Source: Gracilaria domingensis
Lineage: Eukaryota; Rhodophyta; Florideophyceae; Gracilariales; Gracilariaceae
DNA: 64,000 nt
Direction of reading: 5' to 3'
Assembly (NCBI GenBank): GCA_022539475.1
Contig: VCMS01000005.1
Location: 124,001-188,000 of the forward strand
Part shown: positions 39,155 to 50,506 of the stretch, piece by piece
How the letters are laid out: every line of letters starts with the position of its first letter
Numbering within the stretch: position 1 is the stretch's first letter
The notes under the pieces: generated by a model
Databases searched by the model: none
Seen by the model: the letters and a program-made list of their open reading frames with translations, nothing else
What the model was told of the DNA's origin: nothing
Position numbers and translations under genes: made by a program

Positions 39155-40006
39155 TCAAACAGCACGCGCAGGCTGGATGCAGTCGCGTGCGAAGTCCGGA
39201 TCGGCGGCTTCAGCCGACACTATTTGAGGAGCAGTGAGCATATCTACCAACTTCGCAACTTGAATAGGATCGTAGGGTCTTCTGGTAGCGTCCAGGAATG
39301 ATGGTTCTGCGGGTGGTCTACCCACAACGGTCTCCAACTCTGATAACCTGTTATGCAAATTGAAGTTCTCCTGACGCAGTGAGTGTAGCTCTGTCGCGAT
39401 TGCCTTCTTCTCATCTTCAGAAGTTTTGACAAGCTTCTCCAGTACATGCACATATACTTCTTGTGCATGTCTGGCGGCCGCGGCCGAGTCCTGGTTCATT
39501 CTTAAGCGTCTGAGGTACTTTTGTCGAGGAGTCATTGACGTGTCACCCTTCTTGCGCCTCTTCATGCGGTCAAAGTCCCCGTTAGCCATATGCTCGTTCT
39601 TCTTCATTTCCTTGAAGCGCTCACGCGCGCGCTCTTTGCAGTGGTCGGCAAAAGCAAGACCGCCCATTTGTCCGACAACATGCGGGTCAATCGGGGGGTC
39701 CTCATCTAGCACGAAGCTGGCGGGGCGCAGCGGTTGTTGTGAGTGCGGTCGCTTCTGCGCGGCGGATGGCTGCGACGAAGAAGGGGCGGCGCTTGCGCTT
39801 GCCTGCGCCGCGGAGGAAGACTGCGCTTGTTGCGCGGGGTTGGAAGAGAACGGGATGTCGGCAGCGGGACCCCACGGCAACGGCTGTTGGGGTAGGTTGT
39901 GGTTGGCGTTGAGAAGGTTTTGCATGGCGGCAGGTTGCGTGGAAGAAGACGGTTGATTAGCGTCTTCCACAGCGTTTGGAGCCAGACTGAAGTCTAGCAG
40001 GTCCAT
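39155..40006 (-). CDS. bZIP transcription factor
   Basis: A 283-residue protein from the ATG at 40006. Residues 1-100 are Gln/Ser/Ala/Pro-rich, as in activation regions. A basic region spans about 159-182 (TPRQKYLRRLRMNQDSAAAARH); the invariant bZIP pair N-x7-R is Asn171 and Arg179. Leucine heptads follow to about 226 (LEKLVKTSEDEK...LRQENFNLHNRLSELE). A preceding basic segment (RMKRRKKGD) could serve nuclear import. It should bind DNA as a dimer; the target is not readable. A conserved-looking acidic patch (DEDPPIDPHVVGQMGG) precedes the basic region. No intron. Confidence 0.92.
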   Translation of the reverse strand: MDLLDFSLAPNAVEDANQPSSSTQPAAMQNLLNANHNLPQQPLPWGPAADIPFSSNPAQQAQSSSAAQASASAAPSSSQPSAAQKRPHSQQPLRPASFVLDEDPPIDPHVVGQMGGLAFADHCKERARERFKEMKKNEHMANGDFDRMKRRKKGDTSMTPRQKYLRRLRMNQDSAAAARHAQEVYVHVLEKLVKTSEDEKKAIATELHSLRQENFNLHNRLSELETVVGRPPAEPSFLDATRRPYDPIQVAKLVDMLTAPQIVSAEAADPDFARDCIQPARAV

Positions 40007-42647
40007 GGGGGGACGGAAGTGTTTGTAGAGTGAGGACGGGGGAGGGGGGAGCGTTGAGGCGAGGTGAGGTGCGCGTTAGGGGGAGCGATTGTGGTGACGA
40101 GGCGTGTTGCAGGTGACGGGGCGAGATGCGGGTCACTCTTATACGCGAGTTGGCGCAAGAGGGGGGCGTGTACTGTGCGCGAGGGCGGCAGGGTGTAAGT
40201 GGCGGCGCCGGCACAGCAGGCGCGTTTGTGCGGGGCTTCGCGACACAGCCCACGGTCGTGTCGGTGGCGCTGCGGTGAGCACGTGCGGTCTACCGACCAT
40301 TCAACGCGCGCTGGGGGCTCTGGCGCGCAGATTTGGCGCCTATTTTTTCTTTTTTTTGGTTTGTTTTGCGTCCGCCAAGGCTGCCGCAGTCCGTTTTGCA
40401 TGCAAAGCATTATGCCTGACCGGCGCGTGATATTACGTCCACGCAATCCGAATTAAAAATTTGCAAAATTTAGGCAGCACTCGCGATGTCTCGGAACGTG
40501 TTCGCCACTGGGATCCCACAGATTATATGGGGCCATGCCTTCGGGTGTTATTTTTTTCGTTTTACGACTTGGGAGGCTCTTGAGATGAAGATCAAGCGAA
40601 TATGATTGGCCGCCACGGCAGATTTTGCTTCCCTCGGGTTGTTGTCGCCTACCAAGCCATATATGTGTAGGCTGTCGCTTGTGCGTACCGCTTTTCCTAT
40701 TTGTGTGAACTATGATTTTGTCGCATTGAAGCTGCCGGTATATCTGACCTTCCTCGGCCGCGCATATGCGCCGGCCAGCGTGCACACGCTTGTCCTTCCG
40801 GAGAGTGTGGCTAAGGCTAACCACCCTCTGCAGGACTCTCTAGATAGAGGGAATGAGTCTACCCCTACCCCGCACTACTGCCCGAGGAATACGTCGCCTT
40901 CGCACTCGCCCAAACGAGTAGTGCTCCTCTTCTTCATCACCCGCCCCATGCATCTATAGCCGATCCTGAAGTGACATACACCCTGTATGTGTAAGTACTG
41001 TACTTGTCCCTCTACCCACTCTCAGTCACCGCGCTGTCGTGAGCCCCGTGTTAAACACATTGCAGTTGTGCACAAGGGCAACGCCAACGGCAGCGGTTGG
41101 GTGAACAAGCGCATTCGACGGCGACCCATGTGCTCCAGGCCGTCGGCAGTCAGCTCGAGAGCAATGGGAACGAACTGCGAAGAAGAACTCATTCGACCGA
41201 TACCGACTTGCTCTACGTAGTCGGCAGTCGGCACACAGCACAGAAGCAATGGCATCGACTTGCAAGCACGGGCGCATACTACCGAAAGGGAGGGAGGGGG
41301 GAAGGGGTCAGAACGCACTTGTTACGGATACGGGGCCGTCAAGGGAGCGATGCCAACGAATTGCGAGAGAAAATACATTGGACGGATACGCACTTGCTCC
41401 AAACCGCCGACTTTGTACTCACTCTCGCTCCAACTGTAACTCTCAATATCGCGCCTGTGACGGTGAGTACGGACTCCAACTCCTTTTGATGGCCGTGACC
41501 TACATATTCGGCACGCACTCGCAACCCAGTTTTTCATGACATCATCAGATCGTACCCCCTTTCGAGAAAGGAGTATCCTTATAGCCTGCGGTTTCTCTCT
41601 CAAACAACAATCGCTACAAAACAGTGTCCCTACTAGCAGCTTGAGAACCTAATTTATGCGTGTGTCATTACCTCACATACACGTCTGTCACGCAAGACTG
41701 TTGTACAAACTGAAGCTAACTGCTTGCGCCATTCGATCTATTACTCTGGCTCATACGCGTCGGACAGCTGCGCTGTGCTGCGGCGATATCTACGGTTAGC
41801 TTTCTAAAATGAGCAAACCTTACGCTTACCAATTATGCTCCTCAAATTTGTACAGCTGGGCTAAAACGTACAAACCGCGATTTGACCAGGTACAGTAGGA
41901 GGGGCAACTTCCCGGCGCTAAAGCTACACGAATCGTTGGCGCTCCAGAGATGCGCAGTGTTTCATTGGTAGTCTTCCTCACACGGCAAGGAGAATTTCTA
42001 TGTGCACCGAAAGCTGGCCTAATGTGGCAGCGCACACTCAAGAAATGTGGTAACTACTTCATGTACATTATCACCGTTCTTCTCTTTCACAAGTTAGCTC
42101 AAGGTTGTCCAACAAGAGAAGAATCTCGTGGTGATCAATAGCCCCCCCTCATCATGCAACAAGTATTCAAATTTTTGACAGTGTGGAAAAAGAATCGCAC
42201 AATTTGAAACGCAATTGCATAGCGCATTGCTGCCGCCACGGTTGATACTGTACACGGCGCCAGTAATCTGCATTTGCGATTGCTAGCACCACTGGCCTGA
42301 AGCGCATTATGTCATCACTTCGGGATACAGTCGTACACGAATAATGTTCATAATATGAATTATGACGCCTCTCTGATGGGCTCGGACTTCTACAAGGTAT
42401 TTGTGTATCGGGAATACGCATTCCCTGTGCATGTACGTTAGATATCGTCAACCCCTCATGGATAATACTCAGCACACTTTATTTCACTCAATCACACTAC
42501 CAACGTGGGCCTAGTATTGCGTAGAACCTCTTGTTACAGAGATCATTACGTCCTCGCGAAATATCCACAAAGTGTACATCGAAAGATATCTTGACCGTCA
42601 CAATGATCAAAAACTCATAGACATTCTCCGCCCCAAAAAGTCCTCAG
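40007..42647. other. Gene-poor region with degenerate tandem repeat
   Basis: No convincing gene. GC-rich promoter DNA of the bZIP gene occupies 40007-40350. Imperfect repeats sit at 41100-41412. A TATAAGGATAC motif (complement) lies at 41573-41583, and a GGGAATACGCATTCCC hairpin at about 42409. Confidence 0.45.
41102..41412 (+). repeat. Degenerate tandem repeat, about three copies
   Basis: Copies at about 41102-41150, 41177-41230 and 41364-41411 share CATTCGAC or CATTGGAC, GATACCGACTTGCTC-like and GTCGGCAGTC-like words. In one frame they read HSTATHVLQAVGS, HSTDTDLLYVVGS and HWTDTHLLQTAD. Segments 41151-41179 and 41340-41367 are also alike. The frame spanning them starts at TTG, so coding is doubtful. 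Confidence 0.6.
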
Positions 42648-42923
42648 TTAATGCGGATACGTAGAGGAGGAGGAACCTCCTCCCAGATTATGTTCGAGTT
42701 TTGCAACTTCAAGGCGTTTCTTCTCAATCTGCTTGATAACAGTCTGCTTCCTATACTTTTTCGCTTCACGGGAGGCTGCATCTGAGGCGTTGTTACTGTC
42801 CTTCCGCCTCTGCTTCGCATCGGCATTAGGATGCTTATGTTTGAGGTCCTTTTTCTTCTGTATCCTCTTCTTCTCGCCAGCTAATTTGCTTCCAGAATCG
42901 ATTTGCTTCTTTACGAAGTCCAT
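42648..42923 (-). CDS. Small lysine-rich protein, unknown
   Basis: A 91-residue frame from the ATG at 42923. It is strongly charged (EKKRIQKKKDLKHKH, KQRRKDSNN, IEKKRLEVAKLEHNL) and contains a predicted coiled coil near residues 55-78, ending in GGGSSSSTYPH. There is no membrane helix. Composition and helix suggest a nucleic-acid or ribosome-associated small protein, but I recognise no family. It stands alone in a gene-poor region, which makes a real gene more likely than chance given its clean codon-by-codon charge pattern. Confidence 0.5.
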   Translation of the reverse strand: MDFVKKQIDSGSKLAGEKKRIQKKKDLKHKHPNADAKQRRKDSNNASDAASREAKKYRKQTVIKQIEKKRLEVAKLEHNLGGGSSSSTYPH

Positions 42924-45539
42924 GACGGTCGGTTTTCGGGTTCAGAACAGAAAGTAGAAGACAGAGAGCTGAAGATTGTAGTCGGTAGTTCTGTATAGGA
43001 ATGGTAGGGAGTAGGAAGAGCTTGCTTGTTACAGATCCAGATGAGCGCAGTTGAGAGAAGATCGGAGTCTTTTTAAGTTGTTCGGCACGAGAGGAATACG
43101 AGGAAAGCGAAGTCTCTCCAGAAAGCGAGCAACGAGTCCTCAGAATCTCTCAAAACATGTTCAATGCGCGTGTACTGCATTATTTATGACAAATGACTAA
43201 TTTAGGCAATCGCTTCTTGCTTTTCTTTGTTTCTCACATGCATATGCGCGCCGTGCAAAAGCCGTCACGGCGGCTCGGCATCTGTCACCTATTCCATTAT
43301 TGACAGCAGCTTCCGAAATCTTCGTTATGGGTCAATGCCTTGCAAAATGGAGAAAAGTGAGAGCGGCTTAATCCTACGTTGTTCCACGTTCGTTTGAGCT
43401 ATTTAAGTTTACATAGGTAGCGTATCCGCTGCATACATCTGGTAATATTTAAAAGCAGCGCTGTGCCAACTCTGCATACCATGCTGTTTGCTCGCACGAA
43501 CGCAGGGATACGGCACGCGGAGAGTTCAAGCCTGGGCTAAAGTCTTAGCTCTGAAATCACTTCCCTGATAAAACAATTCGAACGTCACGCGTGCACATCA
43601 TGTCCTCCTACGTGTAGTGGGAATCCTGCTCCAAGCCGCCAAGCACCGCCTTTCTCCTCCCTGGCCTTTGTTTACCTCAACAACTTTTCGTTATTCGTTG
43701 AAGGCCATTATGGTAGTATTGTTGAGAGACTTTAGAAAGTCCTCCAAGGTCTCATTGCACCTCTCTGTCTTGTAAGAGTTAACACATGTGTTCTATTGTA
43801 CCCTTCTCCTTTCAATTAAAACGATTCAGTACGTGATGATGCGCTGGTGGGTCTTAATGCGTCACATCCCTGTTTAGCCATATTCTAATTTCAGTCACTG
43901 TGAGTAGCACAACGCAAACCGATTCCAACATCATTTTTGACAAATGCTCAATGCCGTTCTGGAAGGAGAGCTCTAAGGAAGACAGAAATCGAAATATGGA
44001 CAGTGTCTCCTTTTTTGACTCGACACCCTCATTTACACTCCCATACTCCAACTGCCTCGCTCACAGGATCTACTTTAAGTATTCAGAGATCTTTCATACA
44101 TAACTGCATATTCCCATTTCTTGTTCCCTCCAACCCATTTCGACGTCACATTTAACGAAAGACGTGAGGAAGATGGAAACAATGGTACTACAGTCAGTAA
44201 GAGGGCACGGAAAAGTAACGCATTCACTGGCCTGGCGGCATCTGATGGTGAGTCTTGGAGATCTTGTTGTTCCCTTCAGGAAAATCTTTAGCACCTGCGT
44301 CGTTCCGAAATAACGTCGAAGCACTTTTCGAACATGAGCTCTACTCGTTCCTTACAAGATCCAGTCATATGAATCACAAGTTTCTGGTGAACGACTCGGT
44401 GTTAGAACGGACAAAGAACTAAACAGGAATATATGCCGCAACAGGCCAGACAAAACCTTATTTTTGCACTTACTCGTTGCTACGTTTTCGGACATCGTAT
44501 TGACCACAGAATCGATCGATTTGCAAATGTGCAAGGCTGTAGTTCCTTCTATAATTGTTGTTACATGGCTTGCACACTTCGCATGCTCACCAAACCCTCC
44601 GAATCACTTCCATACAATGGAGCAACGGAACTCGGTTTTTTTCAACAATGGCAGGCAAGCAATGTTGTGATACAGAGTCGTACTTCACCAATGCAACTGA
44701 GAAGACCTTCTGTGGTTTCTAGTACTAGTTCTTTGCGCGATCCGGTGCATTAAATCTGATTTAGCATGTAACTTACACTTCATCGAAACGATTTGCCGTC
44801 CTAGAACAAATCTTGCCCTTCGCCAAGCTTTAAACACATGGAAGCTTGTGGCAAACAGTTGAGGGAAACAAGGCCCGCGTCAGGATTCTCACGCACTGAC
44901 GCATGGTGGAATTGCGGCATCCCTGCAACTGTTGCAGAAAACTATCTGGTGACCGCAGTAAGGTATCATTAGATTTCAAAGCCGTCCTTAGGACACAACA
45001 TCGTTGCCGTCGTCGATCAGGTCACTACAAGTGCGCTTTTAAAGATTTCTTGTTGCAAGCCGCTATCAGCCACATCGCGGACATTCGTGCAAGAACGATC
45101 AGTTTCCTAAAGGATTATTGCGCTACATCTAGAGAATTCCGTTTAAGACAAAAAACGTTGTGTATGTCGTTTTCGGTGTGTATGCAACTCCGTTACCCAC
45201 ATCGAGCCCTTGCTCGTTCCACTGTGTGCGTGTCTTTCTGATATTTGGAATGCGCAGATGTCTATGCCGCCCTCTCTCCCTCGTACAGGGAGCTGCTCGT
45301 CATTAGAGGAGAAGGAGAAAGAAATGGCAACGAGATCCAACATTGCAACGTGAAGCGTGAACATCAGTGTGCATGTGATCCTTTGTTTGGTTTCGAATGT
45401 CACGATGTGCGCCAAATTGGTCAAGTGTGACGGGGGCTCAAGTTTTTATGCATCAACGCGCACAGACACGAGCAGCAAAACTGTCTCCCTGTTGAACTAC
45501 ATATACGTAAACGAATTCGAAAGCTAGCAGCGAACACGT

Positions 45540-45632
45540 CCTGCCCATAACTGATTCGATTTGTGAAAGCAACAAGCACATTCTTTAAGAACGTGCTTGT
45601 TGCTTTCACAAATTGAAACAGTTATGGGCAGG
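45540..45632. repeat. 93-nt hairpin, 40-bp stem
   Basis: Arms 45540-45579 and 45593-45632 pair with two mismatches in 40 bp around a 13-nt loop (ATTCTTTAAGAAC). The stem contains CCTGCCCATAACTG at its base and GAAAGCAACAAGCAC near the loop. This is the longest clean stem in the window. Confidence 0.95.
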
Positions 45633-45653
45633 AGATGCCAAAAGTTGGCATCT
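45633..45653. repeat. Second hairpin abutting the first
   Basis: AGATGCCAA and TTGGCATCT, a perfect 9-bp stem with a 3-nt loop, beginning at the base after the 93-nt hairpin ends. Confidence 0.8.
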
Positions 45654-46645
45654 GTACGTACCTCGTTGAAGGCTGGTCTGCCAGGCGCTCATGCCGCTCA
45701 TGCCGCATGATCGGTTTAAAATTTGAACTTAAATACAGCCTTCCATAATGGCCACATTTTTGAAGTTGGGTAATGTTTCGTTTTAGGGCTTTAAACTTTG
45801 GTCATCAAAGAGAGCATTCTGAACGCACTTGCTTGGAAGAAACAAGGCTTGTTTCATATCATATCACATATCAATTGCGTTACCCGACTACCCTTGTACT
45901 CGTGCGCCTCTGTATACGGCTGTAAACGGAAGCCTGCACGTACAAGAAACTGTGATACCAAGGGTACAGCGAGCCACTCAAGTTGAGTCCCAACACGGAG
46001 CAGAACATAAATTGTACGCGCAGCTCCATAAACAGGCCATGCCTTCTTCATCAACCACAGCCTTACCTCTCTCTCCCAGCTACAGCCTGTAACCATGTAT
46101 CCCTAGTTTCTTGTACAGTACCAACGGTAGCTCTCGAAGTTATTGCTTAAGGAGTTGAAACTTTCGACAGGACCCCTCTGTCGTGCAGATTTGTGCGCAT
46201 TGTTTCTGTATAAGTTCTCAACAGCCAATTTAGATTCTCTTCAGACGCTTACATGGCGGGGGTGCATGCAAACTGGTCCAGGCTTGTCGCAGTACACGTA
46301 CGGTACTATACATTAGATGCTTCGCGGTCCAACAACAAGTGGAAGTTATTGCTTCTGTTTCTGCCATTGCTCTCAAAGTACTATTGACCGCCATACCCTT
46401 ACTGGCTATCACACACGAGTTGATTGTTTATTACATGAGCAAACACAGAGCAAATGTCTCACTTACCCGTTCTCATAACAAAAGCCGAACGCGACTCAAT
46501 CCCCACTCCTCCCCGAGTTCGAGTGACTGTAAACAGGCACCTCCCTGATGACATCTCGCAAGCTTTCATCATATCTGTGCACTTGTATTGCTGGAGACCG
46601 GACAAGAGCGGTGAATAAGGGCCTTCGTTGTACTGTTGTAGAAGA

Positions 46646-47782
46646 CTATGAGCTCTCCGGCGCACTTGTGCCTTTCGCACTGACATTCGTCACTTTCTTC
46701 CATGTGCCATCCATTTCCTCCTTCCAAAGAGTAACCTGATCATCACCACACGCCACACCAAGCACACTTCCGGTGGGGCTCCAGCTAACAGACCATACAG
46801 GTGCTGAGAACGGATCCAACTCTGTACAGGTCCAATCCGACATGCCGTCACCCTCCACTTCTTGGTTCCACAAAACCACCTTTTTGTCCTGTCCAGCACT
46901 TGCAATGATTGATCTCGGCAGTCCAACGTTCGGCGCCCAAGCCACGCATCGAACCATGTCACGGTGTGCTTTGAGAGGCTTCCCTTCCAGAACCCAGTTG
47001 TTCGAATCATTGTCAAATTTCCATACCTTGACCATTTGATCGCATCCTCCTGTGACAATTCGCATTGGTGGCGGCGCGGCGCGTTCAGGCATCCAAAGCC
47101 CACCTGGCGCAACTGCAGGTGCCCACGAAACCGAATTTGCACCAAGAGGATGTGTGTGCGCATGACCGCCAACGGACTCACTTACGCGACGTTCATCCCA
47201 TGTTCCATCCTGCAACCGTGTGCAAATTGAAACGAAACCATCTGAGCTGGCGCACGCAAAGATTAAACCGTATTCGCATGGTGCAAATGCAACCGAGTTG
47301 ACCGAAGAAGCGTGCCAGGAGTATTCGTAATATTGTCGCCACATGCTGGGAGAATCTTCTATCCAGACGATTACTCGACCATCATGTGAGGCAGAGGCAA
47401 GAAGAGGCCTTCCGTGACGCGTAGGATGCGCCCATGCTACTTGCCATACCGGACCATCATGCCCTTCTAGAGTGGCTTCATGACGATGGGACCCGTTTCT
47501 ATCAACCTGAAAAACTTTGATGGTTCGATCCGATGAACAAGTTGCCAAACGACGGCCGTAAAAATCGAGTTGGGCGTCATGAATCATATCGGCGTGGGAG
47601 GTTTCGACGACGGATTTTGGCGGTGTCTGCAGAGGGTTGTTAGTACAAGCGTGACGGAGACGGGAGCAGGAGAAAAGTCATGGTGAACTCACCGTCTGTT
47701 GGTTGACAGGCGCCGATACGGCACCGACGGGAGGAGGGGCCGCCATGGACGTCTGCGGCATCATTGGAGGTGGCATAGCCAT
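46646..47782 (-). CDS. SEC13: COPII coat and nuclear pore protein SEC13, two exons
   Basis: Exons 47693-47782 and 46646-47626 join to 356 residues. The 66-bp intron begins GTGAGT, contains a perfect TACTAAC branch site and ends CTGCAG. The protein is a short six-bladed WD40: VETSHADMIHDAQLDFYGRRLATCSSDRTIKVF is the SEC13 start, followed by GHDGPVWQVAWAHP, LLASASHDGRVIVW, and later HRDMVRCVAWAPN, ASAGQDKKVVLW and SVSWSPTGSVLGVACGDDQVTLWKE. SEC13 pairs with SEC31 in COPII vesicle coats and is also part of the nuclear pore Y complex. Exon 1 adds a Met/Pro-rich N-terminus (MAMPPPMMPQTSM). An upstream frame without splicing lacks this context. Confidence 0.95.
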
Positions 47783-48411
47783 GGTAGTAGGACGACGACG
47801 GGCGCCCGTGGCCGTGGATGATCGCGAAAGACGAAGGTTGGCGTGGCGCGGATGTGGCGGCGAGCGTGCGGCTACGGATGAAGACGCTAGGGATGAGGAC
47901 AAGCTGAGCTGTAGAAAGACGTAGGCTCTCCAAGAGTACGACGGTAGCTTGATACGAACGTAGCGCGCGATTCGGACCCGGAGCACTCGAAGGCACAAAG
48001 ATGATTGCTCGCAGACGAATGTCATGTTTTCCGTTTTGTGTGCAGCGTCCGCGTGAGAAGGGCAGGCATGGGCGCAGATGCGGCTTCGTGCCACCTGTCG
48101 TGGACACGTGCCACTTCAAGCGCGGATCAGCCAAATGGCTGCTTCGCTGACGAGCAACGCGACGCGTCTGCTGCCACTTTGCGGCTGGCTCTGCCAAAGG
48201 AGAATCAGCACTCCGCGCACATGATGCTTCCCTCGTCCTTCGTCGTCACGCATCTTCATAGTCGTGCGTCGCCGTCGCCTGCGAGTCGCTTGCTGTCGGC
48301 CTCCGGCCAGCAAGGCAGGGCCTCTCCCGTTTCATCCACTTCGCCTGTCTTGTTGTTGAGAGCCCAGCACCCGCCGCCTAGCACGCGCTGATCTATTGAG
48401 TCAGCGTTACC
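47783..48411. promoter_or_regulatory. Divergent promoter region of SEC13 and the transporter
   Basis: A 629-bp GC-rich gap between the two start codons. Open frames in it overlap on both strands and show no domain. Core promoter elements are not evident. Confidence 0.45.
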
Positions 48412-50334
48412 ATGATTACCTCCGCCCGCAAATTTGTCAATTCCATCGTCCATAACTTTGGCTGGCACTTCGCTTTATTGCTTGTATCTGTGTATATCGG
48501 TTTGAAGGGTTTTATATAGTGAGTAGAAATGCGCCAACTTTCAAACTTGAACCACGTCACCACAAGAGTGCGCTAACGTCGCGACTTTTGGATCTCGCCA
48601 TGCAGCCAGCTTGCCTCCAATGCCCAGCTCCCGTTCTTCAAATCGCTTGGCGTCACAGGTGACAAGTATCAGTCTTTCGGCACCGTAGCCATGACGCCAT
48701 GGTCTCTAAAGGCCGCCATTGGCCTCATGTCTGATACAGTTCCTCTTTTTGGATTCCACAAGCGTTCTTATATTGTGCTGGTTTCAATTGCTGGAACTGC
48801 AGCGTTTAGTATTTTAGGTGCCGTCCAGCTCACTCATGTTCTCGCTCCTATTGCCGCTTTTCTGCTGCTTCTTGGCAACATGCAGCTTGCTACAGTAGAT
48901 TTACTTTGCGAAGGCAAATATGCCGAAATGATGGTTTCCAAGCCGGAGAGCGGCAGTGATCTTGTATCATATGTATGGGGATTGTATAATATAGGAAGTT
49001 TCTTTGGGTCCCTTATTGCTGGGCCGATGGCCGATCACTTCAACCCACGCTTCATCTGGCTTGTATGCGTACCATTCGCAGTTCAAGTCATATTCCCTGT
49101 TTTGGCTGGATGGCTTCCAGAAGAGCGGCTACCCCCCGAGGAGCGCCATTTGAGAACGGATAAGATCCGCAAACACCCTGACTTATTTAAGTTATCCGTG
49201 GCCATGACTCTTGGTTCGATAGCTGTCGGAGTATCCGCGCTTCTTGGCAGTGGATATGTTCAGTCAGTTGCGTCCAGTACAACGTCACTCGTGCTTTGCG
49301 TTCTAGGGCTGAAGTGGCTCCCTCGCATGCTTGGTCGAGCCAATCTGTATATGTTTCTCAGTAGCTTGTTGTACGTTTCCTTGCCTGGCGCACTTGACTA
49401 TTGGTTCACAGGCTCAGAAGAGTGCGTGCCCGGTGGACCTCACTTCTCCTTTACGTACTACGTGACTTACGCTTCACTAGTTGGAAGCGTCGCTGGTGCC
49501 ATTGGTGTCGCTGCGTTTCAGCGTTTCCTTAGCAGAGGTAGCTTTCGCACGGCCTTCTGGACGACATGCCTTGTGAAGCTAGCTGCATCTGCTTTTGACA
49601 TTGCAATCGTCAAGCGATACAATATTTCTTTGGGAATCCCAGACAAGATGGCCTTTCTGCTAGGCGACGCTATCATTTTGCAGGTTGCGGCCACTCTGGA
49701 TTTTATGCCCGCAGTGGTACTTACTTCGAAAGTTTGTCCCAAAGGCATGGAAGCTAGCGTCTATGCTTTGCTTGCCTCGTATCAAAATTTGGGGAGCAAT
49801 GTTTCCCGAACTCTTGGAGTTGCGCTTATCGATTGGCTCGAGATCAAGACTACTCCTCCGTGTGATTTTACAAATCTGCCGATGGCCATAGTTATTGCTC
49901 ATGTTTTGCTCCCCCTGCTCGTCTTCCCCCTTGTATTCGTATTAATCCCCAACGTCAAAATGACAGATGATCTTATCGAGCAGGTGGACGAGGAGGGTGG
50001 TTCGCAGTTTGTTCGGGTTCCTTCCGAGGAGGACATGGACGAATTAGCACCAGAGGACAAGGAGTCAACGAAAGCATCATTGATGACAAAAACGCCATCA
50101 ATTCCAATTCAACAGAGTGAGGCAAAAGCATCAGCAATTTCGGTTGAAGCTGATCCCGCGCAAGACAAAGATGATCCGCTCGCTTCCAGCGACGGCACAT
50201 CTTTGGCTTCAATCACTCCAGGAACGTATCAACAAGCTGAGACGCCATCGTCTTCCCAAATGCTAGAGTTTCCGTACAGTTATGTCGACGACGGGGGGGA
50301 CGAAGATGTGCACGAGAGAAGACAAGAGAGATGA
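48412..50334 (+). CDS. BT1/FBT-family folate-biopterin transporter-like protein, two exons
   Basis: Exons 48412-48518 and 48606-50334 encode 611 residues. The 87-bp intron starts GTGAGT, contains GCTAACG and ends ATGCAG. Exon 1 supplies the first membrane helix; the join reads KGFIY|QLASNAQLPFFKSLGVTGDKYQS. The BT1 hallmark follows: VAMTPWSLKAAIGLMSDTVPLFGFHKRSYIVL, with SD in the first loop. About twelve helices end near residue 520, then an acidic Ser-rich cytosolic tail. BT1/FBT proteins are MFS carriers for folates, biopterin or S-adenosylmethionine, in plasma membrane or plastid envelope. The substrate here is not known. The ATG at 48691 in exon 2 would lose the first helix and much of the conserved start. 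Confidence 0.9.
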
Positions 50335-50506
50335 AAAGCCTGCAGTTTTGTCTTGTCACGCTGGATGCGCAATCCAACGTTTTCGAAACTCTTAACTTTG
50401 AATTCCATAACATATTGCAGCTTTGCCAGCTTGGTTTGGTTTCGATTAAAGAATACTTTCAGAATGAGGCACTGAGATGCATCACTTGCAGCGCGTCTTC
50501 GCTCTT
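50335..50506. other. Convergent intergenic gap
   Basis: A 172-bp stretch between the stop codons of two convergent genes. Nothing notable. Confidence 0.4.

Larger units (their letters stand above)
42924..46645. other. Long gene-poor region
   Basis: About 3.7 kb without a supported gene. Short ATG frames at 44433-44753 and 44903-45241 have no domains. It contains the 93-nt hairpin at 45540-45632 with a second stem directly after it, and CAAGGGTA/TACCCTTG words near 45890 and 45957. Confidence 0.5.

Noticed and set aside
44433-45241. Two ATG frames of about 110 codons
   Set aside because: No domains, no codon-bias signal I can see, in a gene-poor region.
46646-47587. Single-exon SEC13 starting at MIHDAQ
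   Set aside because: The conserved VETSHADMIHD start extends upstream and splices to a short first exon with a TACTAAC intron.
48691-50334. Transporter beginning at the ATG at 48691
   Set aside because: The conserved BT1 start continues upstream through a clean intron to 48412, adding the first membrane helix.
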